Of a DNA stretch of 64,000 nt, positions 9,175 through 17,955 are shown in pieces. The DNA lies in the NCBI GenBank assembly GCA_002709695.1, contig PAQF01000026.1, forward strand, positions 93,646-157,645, written 5' to 3'. The DNA comes from Candidatus Poribacteria bacterium (GTDB lineage Bacteria; Poribacteria; WGA-4E; UBA9662). A program made the translations under genes and the position numbers. The first letter of the stretch is position 1. Each line of letters starts with the position of its first letter. The notes below the pieces were generated by a model. It made no database searches and was not told where the DNA came from. It was given only the letters and a program-made list of their open reading frames with translations.

Positions 9175-10821
9175 TCAGGTACTAATCAAAATACCTTGGT
9201 CACCAATTTGCTGATGATTCGCATCCTTATAACCAGCAACTTTTTCAGCTATTTCCAGCGCGATTTCGCCAACGAAATTATAATCGATATCACCACCAAG
9301 TTTCTTAACAAGCTGCTGAATGATCTCCCAGTCAGGCTGTGCTTGCCCTGGGGCACTAATAGATTTCCGGATGCGCTGTACCCACCCTTGCGAGTTAGTA
9401 AAACAACCATCCTTCTCAGCAAAAGTTGCTCCCGGCAATACAATATCAGCCAATTCAGACACTTCAGACAACAAAACATCCTGAACCACCAAAAAACCAA
9501 TTTTTTCTAAAACATCACATTCAGTTTCATCAATAGGCCTCTCAGGAGTTCCATTTACCAGATAAACAAACTCCTTGCCCGACAAACCAGTCCAGAGCGG
9601 CTCACCTTCCAACACCTCGTTTTCTCCCTGACACAGCATGTCCTTGGCACCACGGGTATTTGGATTCTTATCAGCTTCAATGGTGAACTTTGGATACACA
9701 TATTCATCACCCAAATTCCTGCCAAATATTCCAACGGTGCCAACATCAAGCTGATCTGCAAGTTTTCGGAGAAGATAATTCTCTTCGTTGGTAATTTGGG
9801 AGGACCCAACAATAGCCATCGACTCAGAATCAACTGCGGATAATTTCTCTAAAATCATGCCGAACGCATCAGCCCAGGACGTTGGCACCAAACTGCCATC
9901 AACACGCTTCATAGGTGTTTGAAGACGATCTTCACTATTCACATAATGATAACCCAAACGCCCATCATCACACATCCAATGCTGATTAATATGTTCATGA
10001 TAACGTGGTTTTAGACGATATACACCATCATCCTTGAAATCCAAGGTAATATTACAACCAACACTACACCCAGCACAAACAGTATTCACAGTCTTCATGA
10101 ACCAAGGACGTGATTTAAACAAAAAATCCTTACTCTTCAAAGCCCCCACAGGACATATATCAACAACATTTCCAGATAATTTATTATCCAGTAGTTGGGT
10201 TGGTGTCCCATCGTGCTTTCTAGGAATATCAATTTCGTTCTTCGATCCACGGTGGACGATACCTAACTCGCCAGTACCTGTCACTTCATCGCAAAACCGA
10301 ATACAGCGGGTACACACAATACAACGAGTCGAATAGAGAAGAACCTCTGGCCCAAGATCCTTCTTGGGTGGAATATTCTTCACCTCAATATATCGACTTG
10401 TCCCACGACCATGGTTAAAACTAAAATCTTGCAATTTACATTCACCTGCTTGGTCACAAACAGGACAATCAAGCGGGTGGTGAATCAGTAAAAACTCCAA
10501 GATATTCTCACGAGCCTGCTTGACACGCGGGGAATCTGTGCGAACGATAAAGTCATACTTACCGTCCAGCTTTCTGTCTTCTGGCGCTGTCCTCACCGTT
10601 GTGGTACATCCCGTAGCAAGCTGCCGAGCAGGAACAATCTTACCAGCTGGAGGGAAAAACTCATGAGGTTCAACTAAACACATCCGGCAATTAGCCGGTC
10701 GAGATAGGCCCGAATGAAAACAGTAATGAGGAACTTCAATACCAACCTGTTGAGCAACCTGAATGATATTCATCCCATCTTCCACTTCAAGCTCAAGGTC
10801 ATTTAACTTGATAAATGCCAT
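9175..10821 (-). CDS. nuoG: NADH-quinone oxidoreductase subunit G (short form)
   Basis: Iron-sulfur subunit of the NADH-oxidising arm. All cluster ligands can be followed: [2Fe-2S] C34, C45, C48, C72; His-ligated [4Fe-4S] H115, C119, C122, C128; [4Fe-4S] C167, C170, C173 with C223; a fourth N7-type cluster C249, C252, C256, C284. N7 is found in bacterial NuoG but lost from mitochondria. The molybdopterin-oxidoreductase-like domain after residue 290 is cut down, so the protein is 548 residues, against about 900 in E. coli and about 780 in Thermus. DIVLPGATFAEKDGCFTNSQG near residue 460 is the remaining conserved part of that fold. Start ATG has a fair ribosome site (AAAGGT). A phyH-type gene lies 29 nt upstream. 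Confidence 0.95.
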   Translation of the reverse strand: MAFIKLNDLELEVEDGMNIIQVAQQVGIEVPHYCFHSGLSRPANCRMCLVEPHEFFPPAGKIVPARQLATGCTTTVRTAPEDRKLDGKYDFIVRTDSPRVKQARENILEFLLIHHPLDCPVCDQAGECKLQDFSFNHGRGTSRYIEVKNIPPKKDLGPEVLLYSTRCIVCTRCIRFCDEVTGTGELGIVHRGSKNEIDIPRKHDGTPTQLLDNKLSGNVVDICPVGALKSKDFLFKSRPWFMKTVNTVCAGCSVGCNITLDFKDDGVYRLKPRYHEHINQHWMCDDGRLGYHYVNSEDRLQTPMKRVDGSLVPTSWADAFGMILEKLSAVDSESMAIVGSSQITNEENYLLRKLADQLDVGTVGIFGRNLGDEYVYPKFTIEADKNPNTRGAKDMLCQGENEVLEGEPLWTGLSGKEFVYLVNGTPERPIDETECDVLEKIGFLVVQDVLLSEVSELADIVLPGATFAEKDGCFTNSQGWVQRIRKSISAPGQAQPDWEIIQQLVKKLGGDIDYNFVGEIALEIAEKVAGYKDANHQQIGDQGILIST

Positions 10822-10850
10822 TACAGTACCTTTCTCATATCAACTATTAT

Positions 10851-11711
10851 TTAGCCTTCGCGATGAGGCCGAACAACTGTCTCGCCATCATCCTCAATTA
10901 AAGGTCGATTATAAATGTAGGGAGGTTCCAAAACAGACCGCTGGGCTTCAGTAAGTTCATCCACCCATTCAGGGAACTCAGTATCATAATACCCACCAGC
11001 AAAGTGCAAGTACTTCGGTGAATACCTAATGAGTAAAGATCTTCGCTCCCGAACCTTAGACGACCAAGGGATAGTACCATGGAGTGTGGATTCACTAAAG
11101 ATAACCAGATCACCCGCTTTGCAGGGAATATTGTAGACAACGTTTTTATCAATCTCCCATTCCCTCACTTTTTGCGGACAAGAAAAATTAGCTTTGTGGC
11201 TACCAGGAATTACACAAAGCCCTCCATCACCTTCAAAAACATCTGCTAACTGGTATTGCAAAACAACCATCCCACAACGCATCTGACCATTTCTATAAGT
11301 ATAATATTGGGCACCATCAAAGCGACGATCTGTAGATCCATGAATTACCAATCCTTCAGTCCCATAATCAGAGGTCAAAATAAACGGCGAATGGTCAAGT
11401 CGCCAACCACGACCATGAAATGTATTTAGGTAAGGAATTGCCTTAGTATGAACAATGAGATCACGAAACGGTTGGCAATGCGGTTTTGGCCAACTCAGCA
11501 TACCAGAATACATTCCGCGCTTGTGTGTTCCCCCTAGTGTTTTGGATCCCGCGATGTTGGAATTACCATCCGCTCCACGACGATCAACGCTAGCATCAAC
11601 AGCCGTATTCAAGCAATCAAGCTCATCCTGGCTGAGAAACCCTGGAACAACAAGAAACCCCTGAAGATCAAAGAGAAACTTCTCTCGATCAGTCATTTCA
11701 GCCAAAGCCAT
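10851..11711 (-). CDS. PhyH-family (phytanoyl-CoA dioxygenase-like) protein within the nuo operon
   Basis: 286-residue protein of the Fe(II)/2-oxoglutarate dioxygenase PhyH family. The family core is clear: GDGGLCVIPGSHKANF (about residues 161-176), then GDLVIFSESTLHG with H211 as the distal iron ligand, and an arginine-rich RERRSLLIR that would hold 2-oxoglutarate. The first ligand motif is not a canonical HxD; it reads H124-G-S-T-D followed by FDGAQYY, the form I associate with the large poribacterial/planctomycete PhyH subfamily. The gene lies between nuoF (8 nt) and nuoG (29 nt) on the same strand, so it must be carried on the complex I transcript. The substrate is unknown; nothing ties it biochemically to complex I. 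No signal peptide. Confidence 0.85.
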   Translation of the reverse strand: MALAEMTDREKFLFDLQGFLVVPGFLSQDELDCLNTAVDASVDRRGADGNSNIAGSKTLGGTHKRGMYSGMLSWPKPHCQPFRDLIVHTKAIPYLNTFHGRGWRLDHSPFILTSDYGTEGLVIHGSTDRRFDGAQYYTYRNGQMRCGMVVLQYQLADVFEGDGGLCVIPGSHKANFSCPQKVREWEIDKNVVYNIPCKAGDLVIFSESTLHGTIPWSSKVRERRSLLIRYSPKYLHFAGGYYDTEFPEWVDELTEAQRSVLEPPYIYNRPLIEDDGETVVRPHREG

Positions 11712-11719
11712 AAATTCAA

Positions 11720-13192
11720 TTATCCCTGCATGATCTGTGGTATGATCCGCTGTTGATAAGCGTAATTCTCTTCTGGTTTAACAGTAGCTTCATCAACTGA
11801 CAACACCGTGCATTTGCCATCTCGAATACAGGCTTCAAACTCCGGGCGAAATTTCCGAAGATAACTAACAGCAGGCCACGAAACCGCTATTCCAAACACA
11901 CAAATTGTGTCCCAAGTCATAGTATCAACATTAGCAATATTGTTGGCAACGTTTTCAAGCAATTCAAGGTCTTCATAGACCTCTTCTATTTCCCCCGTAT
12001 CTCCCCACCGACCACTTTCAGTGATACCAAACCTAGGCCGTTCAATTTTCGTCTGTCTACCACCACCAGTTGCAATTCTCTTAACAATATCTCTTACCCA
12101 TGGAGTTCCATTCCGACAAGGCGTACACTGACCACAGGATTCATGAGCATAAAATTCCATAATATTTAACAACGAATCCACAATCGAACGAGTCTCATTC
12201 AATACAATAATTCCACCAGAACCAAGCATTGTCTTTGCCAAAGTCAGCGAGGTGAAATCCATCCGAGTGTCAAGCTCATAATCAGTTAAAATTGGTGCAG
12301 AGCTACCACCTGGAATCACAGCTTTTATCCTCTCACCTTTAACACCACCAGCAACCTCAATTAGCTCACTACAAGTCAAGCCGAGTTCAAGTTCATAAAC
12401 CCCTGGGTCCTTCACGTCCCCACTAACACAGTAAAGCTTGGTACCAGTATTAGGATCAGGCTTAGGTGGATCAAACCGCGCATCACCATAAGTCACTCCC
12501 ATATTGGTGTACCATTCAATTCCTTGATCAACAATAAAGGGAATATTACATAAAGTTTCGACATTATTGACTACAGTCGGTTTAGAAAAAACTCCAGAGA
12601 CTGCAGGGAATGGAGGTTTAACTCGAGGCTGGCCTCGTTTGCCTTCGAGTGACTCGATCAATCCAGTTTCCTCCCCACATATATAGGCACCAGCACCAGG
12701 ATGGGTATATATCTCGAGGCCAAAACCTGACCCCAAAATATCTTCACCTAGATAGCCATGGCTGCGTGCTTCTTCGATTGCTTGATCAAGCATTTTCTTT
12801 CCTAGCGTAAACTCGCCCCGAACGTAAACATAGCACGAATGAATTCCCAAAGCGTAACAGGAAATTAATATTCCCTCAACCAGTAGGTGTGGTATCCTCT
12901 CCAATATGTAGCGGTTGCTAAAAGTTCCCGGCTCACTCTCATCAGCATTACAACATAAATAACGAGGCTCTATATCTCTAGGTACAAAACTCCACTTTAG
13001 GCCCGTAGAGAAACCAGCACCACCACGGCCTTTTAACCCTGACTGTAAAACCATGTCGGAAATTTCCTCAGGCGGGAGTTCTTTCAGCGCCTTCTCAAAA
13101 CGTTGATAACCACCATATTGACGAAAGACATCAAACATGCAAATATCAGGCACATCCAAATGCTCGTATATAATCCTTTTTTCCTGTATCAT
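11720..13192 (-). CDS. nuoF: NADH-quinone oxidoreductase subunit F
   Basis: NADH- and FMN-binding subunit of complex I. The nucleotide-binding glycine-rich run GLKGRGGAGFSTGLKW (near residue 55) and GAGAYICGEETGLIESLEG (near residue 165) are present, as is the [4Fe-4S] motif ESCGQCTPCRNG (near residue 350). The fourth ligand lies in TICVFGIAVSWP, where most homologues read CALGDAAA. Between these, an insertion of about 25-30 residues (rich in Gly, Arg and Glu, from ATGGGRQTK to EVYEDL) makes the protein 490 residues, against about 440 in E. coli. The start overlaps closely with the end of nuoE (6 nt gap). Confidence 0.96.
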   Translation of the reverse strand: MIQEKRIIYEHLDVPDICMFDVFRQYGGYQRFEKALKELPPEEISDMVLQSGLKGRGGAGFSTGLKWSFVPRDIEPRYLCCNADESEPGTFSNRYILERIPHLLVEGILISCYALGIHSCYVYVRGEFTLGKKMLDQAIEEARSHGYLGEDILGSGFGLEIYTHPGAGAYICGEETGLIESLEGKRGQPRVKPPFPAVSGVFSKPTVVNNVETLCNIPFIVDQGIEWYTNMGVTYGDARFDPPKPDPNTGTKLYCVSGDVKDPGVYELELGLTCSELIEVAGGVKGERIKAVIPGGSSAPILTDYELDTRMDFTSLTLAKTMLGSGGIIVLNETRSIVDSLLNIMEFYAHESCGQCTPCRNGTPWVRDIVKRIATGGGRQTKIERPRFGITESGRWGDTGEIEEVYEDLELLENVANNIANVDTMTWDTICVFGIAVSWPAVSYLRKFRPEFEACIRDGKCTVLSVDEATVKPEENYAYQQRIIPQIMQG

Positions 13193-13198
13193 GTTTTC

Positions 13199-13699
13199 CT
13201 ACATCTCTTCTAAACTATTCAGAATTTCATCAACCTTTTCCGGTGTAAGATTTTTGTAAAGATCATCATTAACCATAACGACGGGAGCCACATCACAAGA
13301 AGCAAGACATTCCGACTTCATCAGCGTAAACCTTCCATCAGTTGTCGTTCCTTTTGAAAGATCTTTCTCGGCAGCCACATCTACACCAAGTTTCTCTTTT
13401 AAATACTCAAGGACTTTTTTACAATCCCTCAATGCACACGGCAATGTGTGACAAACGCGAATGACATACTTGCCTACCGGTTCCTCAAAAAACATCGGGT
13501 AAAAAGTTACCACGTCTTTGACCTTCATTACTGAAACCTCCAACACCTCAGCAACGCAATCCATAACCTCCTCTGTAATATACCCATTCTGCTGTTGTGC
13601 TAAGTGCAAAGTCGGAAGCATAGCAGCCTCTTTGACCGGATAACACTTTATGAGATTTTCCAGTTTCGGTCTGTTTTCCTCAGAAAACTCAAATGCCAT
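13199..13699 (-). CDS. nuoE: NADH-quinone oxidoreductase subunit E
   Basis: 166-residue thioredoxin-fold [2Fe-2S] subunit of the complex I NADH-dehydrogenase module. The four cluster cysteines are seen as CHTLPC (residues about 103-108) and ECLASC (about residues 145-150). The N-terminal helical part begins with the family-like KLENLIKCYPVKEAAMLPTL. The length is normal. It lies between nuoD (42 nt) and nuoF (6 nt). Confidence 0.96.
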   Translation of the reverse strand: MAFEFSEENRPKLENLIKCYPVKEAAMLPTLHLAQQQNGYITEEVMDCVAEVLEVSVMKVKDVVTFYPMFFEEPVGKYVIRVCHTLPCALRDCKKVLEYLKEKLGVDVAAEKDLSKGTTTDGRFTLMKSECLASCDVAPVVMVNDDLYKNLTPEKVDEILNSLEEM

Positions 13700-13741
13700 T
13701 TACTTACCTCAAAATATCAAATATTGTGAAATCTTGTAAGA

Positions 13742-14941
13742 CTAACGGTCCAGTTCACCCGCGATAATGTTTAAGCTACCAAGAACAGCAACTACATCAG
13801 ACACCATTCCCCCACGAATTAAGTGGTCAAAAGCTTGAAAATGGAAAAAGCTTGGAGGACGCACCCTCACGCGATAAGCCGTCCCACTACCATCACTGAC
13901 AATATAAAATCCAAGCTCGCCATTTGGAGATTCAGTTGCACAATAAATTTCACCGACAGGCGGCTGAATACCGTGACCATCCATGATAATTTTGAAATGG
14001 TGAATTAACCCTTCGATATGGCCATAGGTCTCCTGCTTCGACGGCAAGCTGATTTTGTGGCTCTCTACGTTAATTGGACCATCCGGTAAATTGTCCAGTG
14101 CTTGGGTTACAATTCGACAGCTTTGAATCATTTCCTCCATACGAACAAGATAACGATCGTAAGCATCCCCATTAGATCCAACGGGTACATCAAAATCAAA
14201 TTCATCGTAAGACGAATACGGTTCAATTTTGCGTAAATCTCGATCAACACCAGTTGCTCGGAGGCATGGCCCCGTGTAACCGTAGTTGATCGCATACTCC
14301 GAGCTAATTTGACCAACATCTTTAGTCCGATCCATCCAAATTCGGTTCTTGGTCAACAAAGTATGAATCTCTTTCAGTTTTTTAGGAAAATCTCTGATGA
14401 ACGATCGAACATCGTTTTCAAAACCAGGATATAGATCTCGAAGTAATCCACCTACACGTGTATAACTAGTCGTTAAGCGCGCACCCGTTGTGTCTTCAAA
14501 AATTTTGTAGAGCTTTTCACGCTGCTGGAAACCATAAAGAAACACTGAGAATGCCCCCAAATCCAAGGCTGATGTTCCCAACCAAATCAAATGATCGGCA
14601 ATACGAGACAATTCGGCCATAATGACGCGAACATATTGACCACGTTTCGGCAATTCCATACCAAACAATTTCTCAACAGCCAAGGCATATCCAAAATTAT
14701 TCGATAAGGGTGACAAATAATTCATTCGATCAGTCACAACAATGTACTGATTGTAATCAAGATGCTCACCAAGCTTTTCGAATCCGGTGTGAAGATACCC
14801 AAGATGCGGAGTCGCTTTCAGGACAGTTTCACCATCCAACTCCAAAACAATTCGGAGCGTCCCATGTGTCGCAGGGTGTTGAGGCCCAAAACTTAACGTC
14901 ATAGGCTCGCCAGTAGTTGAACGATCAACAGGCTTTGACAT
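13742..14941 (-). CDS. nuoD: NADH-quinone oxidoreductase subunit D
   Basis: 49-kDa-type subunit, 399 residues, that builds the quinone-reducing pocket with NuoB. The N-terminal loop LSFGPQHPATHGTLR carries the His pair that contacts the quinone head group, and the C-terminus ends in the conserved GSLNIIAGELDR. It is a stand-alone NuoD, not fused to NuoC as in E. coli. ATG is preceded by a strong AAGGAGAGG ribosome site, 23 nt after the nuoC stop. Confidence 0.97.
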   Translation of the reverse strand: MSKPVDRSTTGEPMTLSFGPQHPATHGTLRIVLELDGETVLKATPHLGYLHTGFEKLGEHLDYNQYIVVTDRMNYLSPLSNNFGYALAVEKLFGMELPKRGQYVRVIMAELSRIADHLIWLGTSALDLGAFSVFLYGFQQREKLYKIFEDTTGARLTTSYTRVGGLLRDLYPGFENDVRSFIRDFPKKLKEIHTLLTKNRIWMDRTKDVGQISSEYAINYGYTGPCLRATGVDRDLRKIEPYSSYDEFDFDVPVGSNGDAYDRYLVRMEEMIQSCRIVTQALDNLPDGPINVESHKISLPSKQETYGHIEGLIHHFKIIMDGHGIQPPVGEIYCATESPNGELGFYIVSDGSGTAYRVRVRPPSFFHFQAFDHLIRGGMVSDVVAVLGSLNIIAGELDR

Positions 14942-14964
14942 AAGTTCCTCTCCTTAGCTTGGTC

Positions 14965-15522
14965 TTAGACATTTTCACGTCCAAAATTAAATTTTTCGCG
15001 TTCTCCACGACCGCGGAGCGGATAGTCTTTGCGAAGCGGGAAACCTTCAAAATCATCCGGCATTAAAATCCGACGCAAATCGGGATGTCCATCGAAATTT
15101 ATGCCAAACATATCATAGATCTCACGTTCCAACCAATTGGCACTATTCCAGAGGGCAACCACAGACTTTATAGTGAAGTCTTTCTCACTAACCGGTACTT
15201 TGACACGTAAACGCTCGTTTGTCAAAAAGGCATTAAGATGATAAACAACCATGTATCTCGCATAACCATACTCTATTAACACATCTTCCATCTGGGAGTA
15301 GTCAATTGCAGTTACATCAACGAGAAAATCATAAGACAGGTTGAAATCTACCTTCAAAAACTCAAGGACCTGAAACGAAGCATCTTTATCAACAACCACA
15401 CTTAGCTCACCCCGTTGATCAATAACAGTAAGAATATGATCCGAGAATCTTTCCCTTAACTGCTGAATGACTATTGGTTCCGGAGGTTCGACAACTTCAG
15501 CATCAGTTTGCTCTTCACTCAT
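14965..15522 (-). CDS. nuoC: NADH-quinone oxidoreductase subunit C
   Basis: 185-residue 30-kDa-type subunit. The diagnostic C-terminal signature is present: ANWLEREIYDMFGINFDGHPDLRRI with PDDFEGFPLRKDYPL (about residues 130-170). The first 20 residues are acidic and poorly conserved in this family. It is separated from nuoB by 17 nt. Part of the connecting module of complex I between the NADH arm and the membrane. Confidence 0.97.
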   Translation of the reverse strand: MSEEQTDAEVVEPPEPIVIQQLRERFSDHILTVIDQRGELSVVVDKDASFQVLEFLKVDFNLSYDFLVDVTAIDYSQMEDVLIEYGYARYMVVYHLNAFLTNERLRVKVPVSEKDFTIKSVVALWNSANWLEREIYDMFGINFDGHPDLRRILMPDDFEGFPLRKDYPLRGRGEREKFNFGRENV

Positions 15523-15539
15523 AAACCCAACTATCCCAT

Positions 15540-16058
15540 TTAACCTAATGTTGCCTGTGAAATTTCTTCTCTCTTAGCCATTCGAGCCACAGAAACTGTT
15601 TCGTCACCAATCAACTTCTGAATCTGCATAACAGCATCGATTAGATCTTCAGGTCGAGGTGGACAACCCGGAACATAAACGTCAACCGGAATAAACTGAT
15701 CTACACCTTGGACAAGCGTATAGGTATCAAATACACCACCACAGGAAGCACATGCTCCCATAGATATCACCCATTTTGGTTCAGGCATCTGGTCGTAAAT
15801 TTTCCGCAGAACTGGCATCATCTTAATCGATATGCGTCCTGATACAATCATAAGATCAGACTGACGAGGTGAAAAGCGAATAGCTTCCGCACCAAATCGT
15901 GAAAGATCGAACTTCGTGGCCAAAGTAGCCATCATTTCAATAGCACAGCAAGCTGTACCAAAGGGCATCGGCCAAAGCGAGTTTTTACGCCCCCAATTCA
16001 CAACTTTATCAATAGTCGTTGTGATAAAACTGTCTCCAAGCTTACTTTCTAATCCCAT
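15540..16058 (-). CDS. nuoB: NADH-quinone oxidoreductase subunit B
   Basis: 172-residue subunit carrying cluster N2, the last [4Fe-4S] before quinone. Ligands are seen in [11 protein letters not shown] (adjacent cysteine pair), MGACASCGG and [15 protein letters not shown] chose the ATG at 16058 (MGLESKLG) because AAGGCGG stands 6-12 nt upstream; an in-frame codon further up (16079) would lengthen the overlap with nuoA and lacks such a site. With this choice the gene overlaps the end of nuoA by 10 nt, suggesting translational coupling. Confidence 0.96.
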   Translation of the reverse strand: MGLESKLGDSFITTTIDKVVNWGRKNSLWPMPFGTACCAIEMMATLATKFDLSRFGAEAIRFSPRQSDLMIVSGRISIKMMPVLRKIYDQMPEPKWVISMGACASCGGVFDTYTLVQGVDQFIPVDVYVPGCPPRPEDLIDAVMQIQKLIGDETVSVARMAKREEISQATLG

Positions 16059-16420
16059 GATAATCCGCCTTTCTTCCAAGCATAAATATACCCTATGAGT
16101 AAAATGCCGATAAATACCAACATCTCTATTAGAATAAAACTGCCCATCCCATCCTTGATAAACTTCTTAAATACCAACGCCCAAGGATACAAAAAAATCG
16201 CCTCTATATCAAAAATGATGAACAACATTGCGATAAGATCGAAACGAATCGAAAATCTTTGCCGAGTATTACCAACCGGTTGCACACCAGATTCATAAAC
16301 AGATAGCTTCGATTTATTCGGTTCTCGGGGACCCAACAGGTGAGTAGCAGACAAGTTAATAGCCGCAAAAATAACAGAAAAAACGATCAAAAGCAAAACA
16401 GGCAGGTAATCAATAAGCAT
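16049..16420 (-). CDS. nuoA: NADH-quinone oxidoreductase subunit A
   Basis: Small three-helix membrane subunit, first gene of the operon. The conserved loop after helix 1, [19 protein letters not shown], and helix 2 with the acidic [15 protein letters not shown] are diagnostic; the Tyr-Glu-Ser-Gly loop shapes the quinone chamber entrance. I start at ATG 16420 (123 residues); a TTG four codons upstream (16432) is the alternative. Neither has a strong ribosome site. A promoter lies about 100 nt upstream. Confidence 0.95.
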   Translation of the reverse strand: MLIDYLPVLLLIVFSVIFAAINLSATHLLGPREPNKSKLSVYESGVQPVGNTRQRFSIRFDLIAMLFIIFDIEAIFLYPWALVFKKFIKDGMGSFILIEMLVFIGILLIGYIYAWKKGGLSWD

Positions 16421-16453
16421 TATCGCTTGCAATTTGGGAATTTAATTACAAAC

Positions 16454-16476
16454 CTAGCTAGAGCCACCCTAGCTAA
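16454..16476 (-). promoter_or_regulatory. Hairpin in the nuo leader
   Basis: A perfect 7-bp inverted repeat (TAGCTAG / CTAGCTA, loop of 7 nt) lies in the leader between the predicted nuo transcription start and nuoA. No T-run follows it on the transcribed strand, so it is not a terminator by itself; a leader structure affecting translation or stability is possible. Structure seen; role unknown. Confidence 0.4.
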
Positions 16477-16529
16477 GAGCAAAAAAACCCTAATTTCCTA
16501 AATCTTCCTTGAGAGTGAAAACGGACCCA

Positions 16530-16559
16530 ATTGTCTCACATGCAAATGCATTGTGTCAA
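16530..16559 (-). promoter_or_regulatory. Sigma70-type promoter of the nuo operon
   Basis: On the minus strand TTGACA (16559-16554), an 18-nt spacer and GACAAT (16535-16530). The predicted start is near 16523, giving a leader of about 100 nt before nuoA. The spacer contains the perfect inverted repeat ATGCA-TT-TGCAT (16540-16551), placed where a repressor or activator could contact the promoter. Confidence 0.72.
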
Positions 16560-16676
16560 GTCTTTTTTCCATGTTTCACATTAAAATGAAAACTGATGAT
16601 ATACTTTAAAGATAGTAACATGAAAACTAACATGTTAAGAAAATAAACGATTAAAGCTCAGGGGCACCATATATAG

Positions 16677-17939
16677 ATGGATAAATTGATTATCCAAGGC
16701 GGACGGAGACTTAGCGGTACAGTATCAGTTAGTGGTTCCAAGAACGCAGCGTTGCCAATCATAGTAGCAGCAACAATATTAACCGAACAACCAAGTACCC
16801 TTCGGAACGTTCCAGACCTAATGGATCTGGAAACTTTATGCCACGTTTTGGAAGGATTAGGAGCACGACTACAATTTGAAAAGGGAACGCTATCAATTGA
16901 GCCCATTGACCAAAAAACTTACCAAACTCCCTATGATCTTGTCAGGAAAATGCGTGCCTCCATATATGTTCTAGGCCCTTTAGTTACTAAACTAGGACAA
17001 GCAAAGGTTTCATTTCCTGGCGGATGCGCGATTGGCCCACGACCAGTAGACCTACACCTCAAAGGCCTTGAAGCACTAGGTACAACCATTGAGATCGAAG
17101 GCGGGTATATCCTAGCTAAAGCTAACCAGCTTATTGGTACAGAAATCGGGCTTAAAGGAACCAACGGATCAAGTGTTGGAGCAACAGCAAACATTATGAT
17201 GGCCGCTGTCCTAGCAAAAGGCACAACCACCATTCGAGATGCGGCTTGCGAACCAGAGATTGAGGACCTAGCCAATTTTCTAAATGAAATGGGAGCACAA
17301 GTGTCTGGTGCAGGAACTGCTACCATTACGATTCATGGAACCAAAGAATTAAACGGTGTAGACTATACTATTATTCCCGACCGGATAGAAGCAGGAACTT
17401 TTATGGTTGCAGGTGCAATCACCAAGGGAAATATTTTTATCAGCAATGCCATTCCAAAACACATGGAAGCGTTAACAGAAACTCTCTGTCAAATTGGGGT
17501 ACAGCTGGATTGGCAGGATAAAGGCGTCCATATTACAACACCTAACCTACTTGCCCCAGTTAACGTTAGCACCGGTGTTTACCCCAAATTCCCAACCGAT
17601 ATGCAAGCCCAAATCATGGGACTAATGGCCTTGACGCCAGGAAAGAGTATAATTACCGAATCTATATTTCCTGACCGATTCATGCATGTCAGCGAACTCA
17701 ACCGTATGGGAGCGAAAATCTCCGTTGAGGGGAACAATGCACTTATCTATGGAGTAAACAGCCTCAGTGGAGCCCCAGTCATGGCATCAGACTTACGCGC
17801 AGGTGCGGTACTAATACTAGCTGGTATGGCCGCCATAGGCGAAACAGTTATCTCACGCATCTATCACATTGACCGAGGCTACGAAAAAATTGAGGACAAA
17901 TTGACTAATATCGGAGCAGATATTGTAAGACAAAAATGA
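16677..17939 (+). CDS. murA: UDP-N-acetylglucosamine 1-carboxyvinyltransferase
   Basis: First committed step of peptidoglycan synthesis: transfers enolpyruvate from PEP to UDP-GlcNAc in the cytoplasm. 420 residues, normal length. The substrate lysine-asparagine pair is at GSKNAAL (K22, N23), and the fosfomycin-target cysteine is present as C117 in FPGGCAIGPRPVDLH, so the enzyme should be fosfomycin-sensitive at that residue. The C-terminus shows the EPSP-synthase-fold repeats. It ends at TGA, showing that TGA is a normal stop here. hisD follows after 16 nt. A TATACT at 16600-16605 could be its -10 box, but no good -35 is at the right distance. Confidence 0.97.
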   Translation: MDKLIIQGGRRLSGTVSVSGSKNAALPIIVAATILTEQPSTLRNVPDLMDLETLCHVLEGLGARLQFEKGTLSIEPIDQKTYQTPYDLVRKMRASIYVLGPLVTKLGQAKVSFPGGCAIGPRPVDLHLKGLEALGTTIEIEGGYILAKANQLIGTEIGLKGTNGSSVGATANIMMAAVLAKGTTTIRDAACEPEIEDLANFLNEMGAQVSGAGTATITIHGTKELNGVDYTIIPDRIEAGTFMVAGAITKGNIFISNAIPKHMEALTETLCQIGVQLDWQDKGVHITTPNLLAPVNVSTGVYPKFPTDMQAQIMGLMALTPGKSIITESIFPDRFMHVSELNRMGAKISVEGNNALIYGVNSLSGAPVMASDLRAGAVLILAGMAAIGETVISRIYHIDRGYEKIEDKLTNIGADIVRQK

Positions 17940-17955
17940 AAGTTGGAAGTCACTT

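Noticed and set aside
16600-16605. TATACT as murA -10 box
   Set aside because: No acceptable -35 hexamer at 16-18 nt; kept only as a remark in the murA entry.
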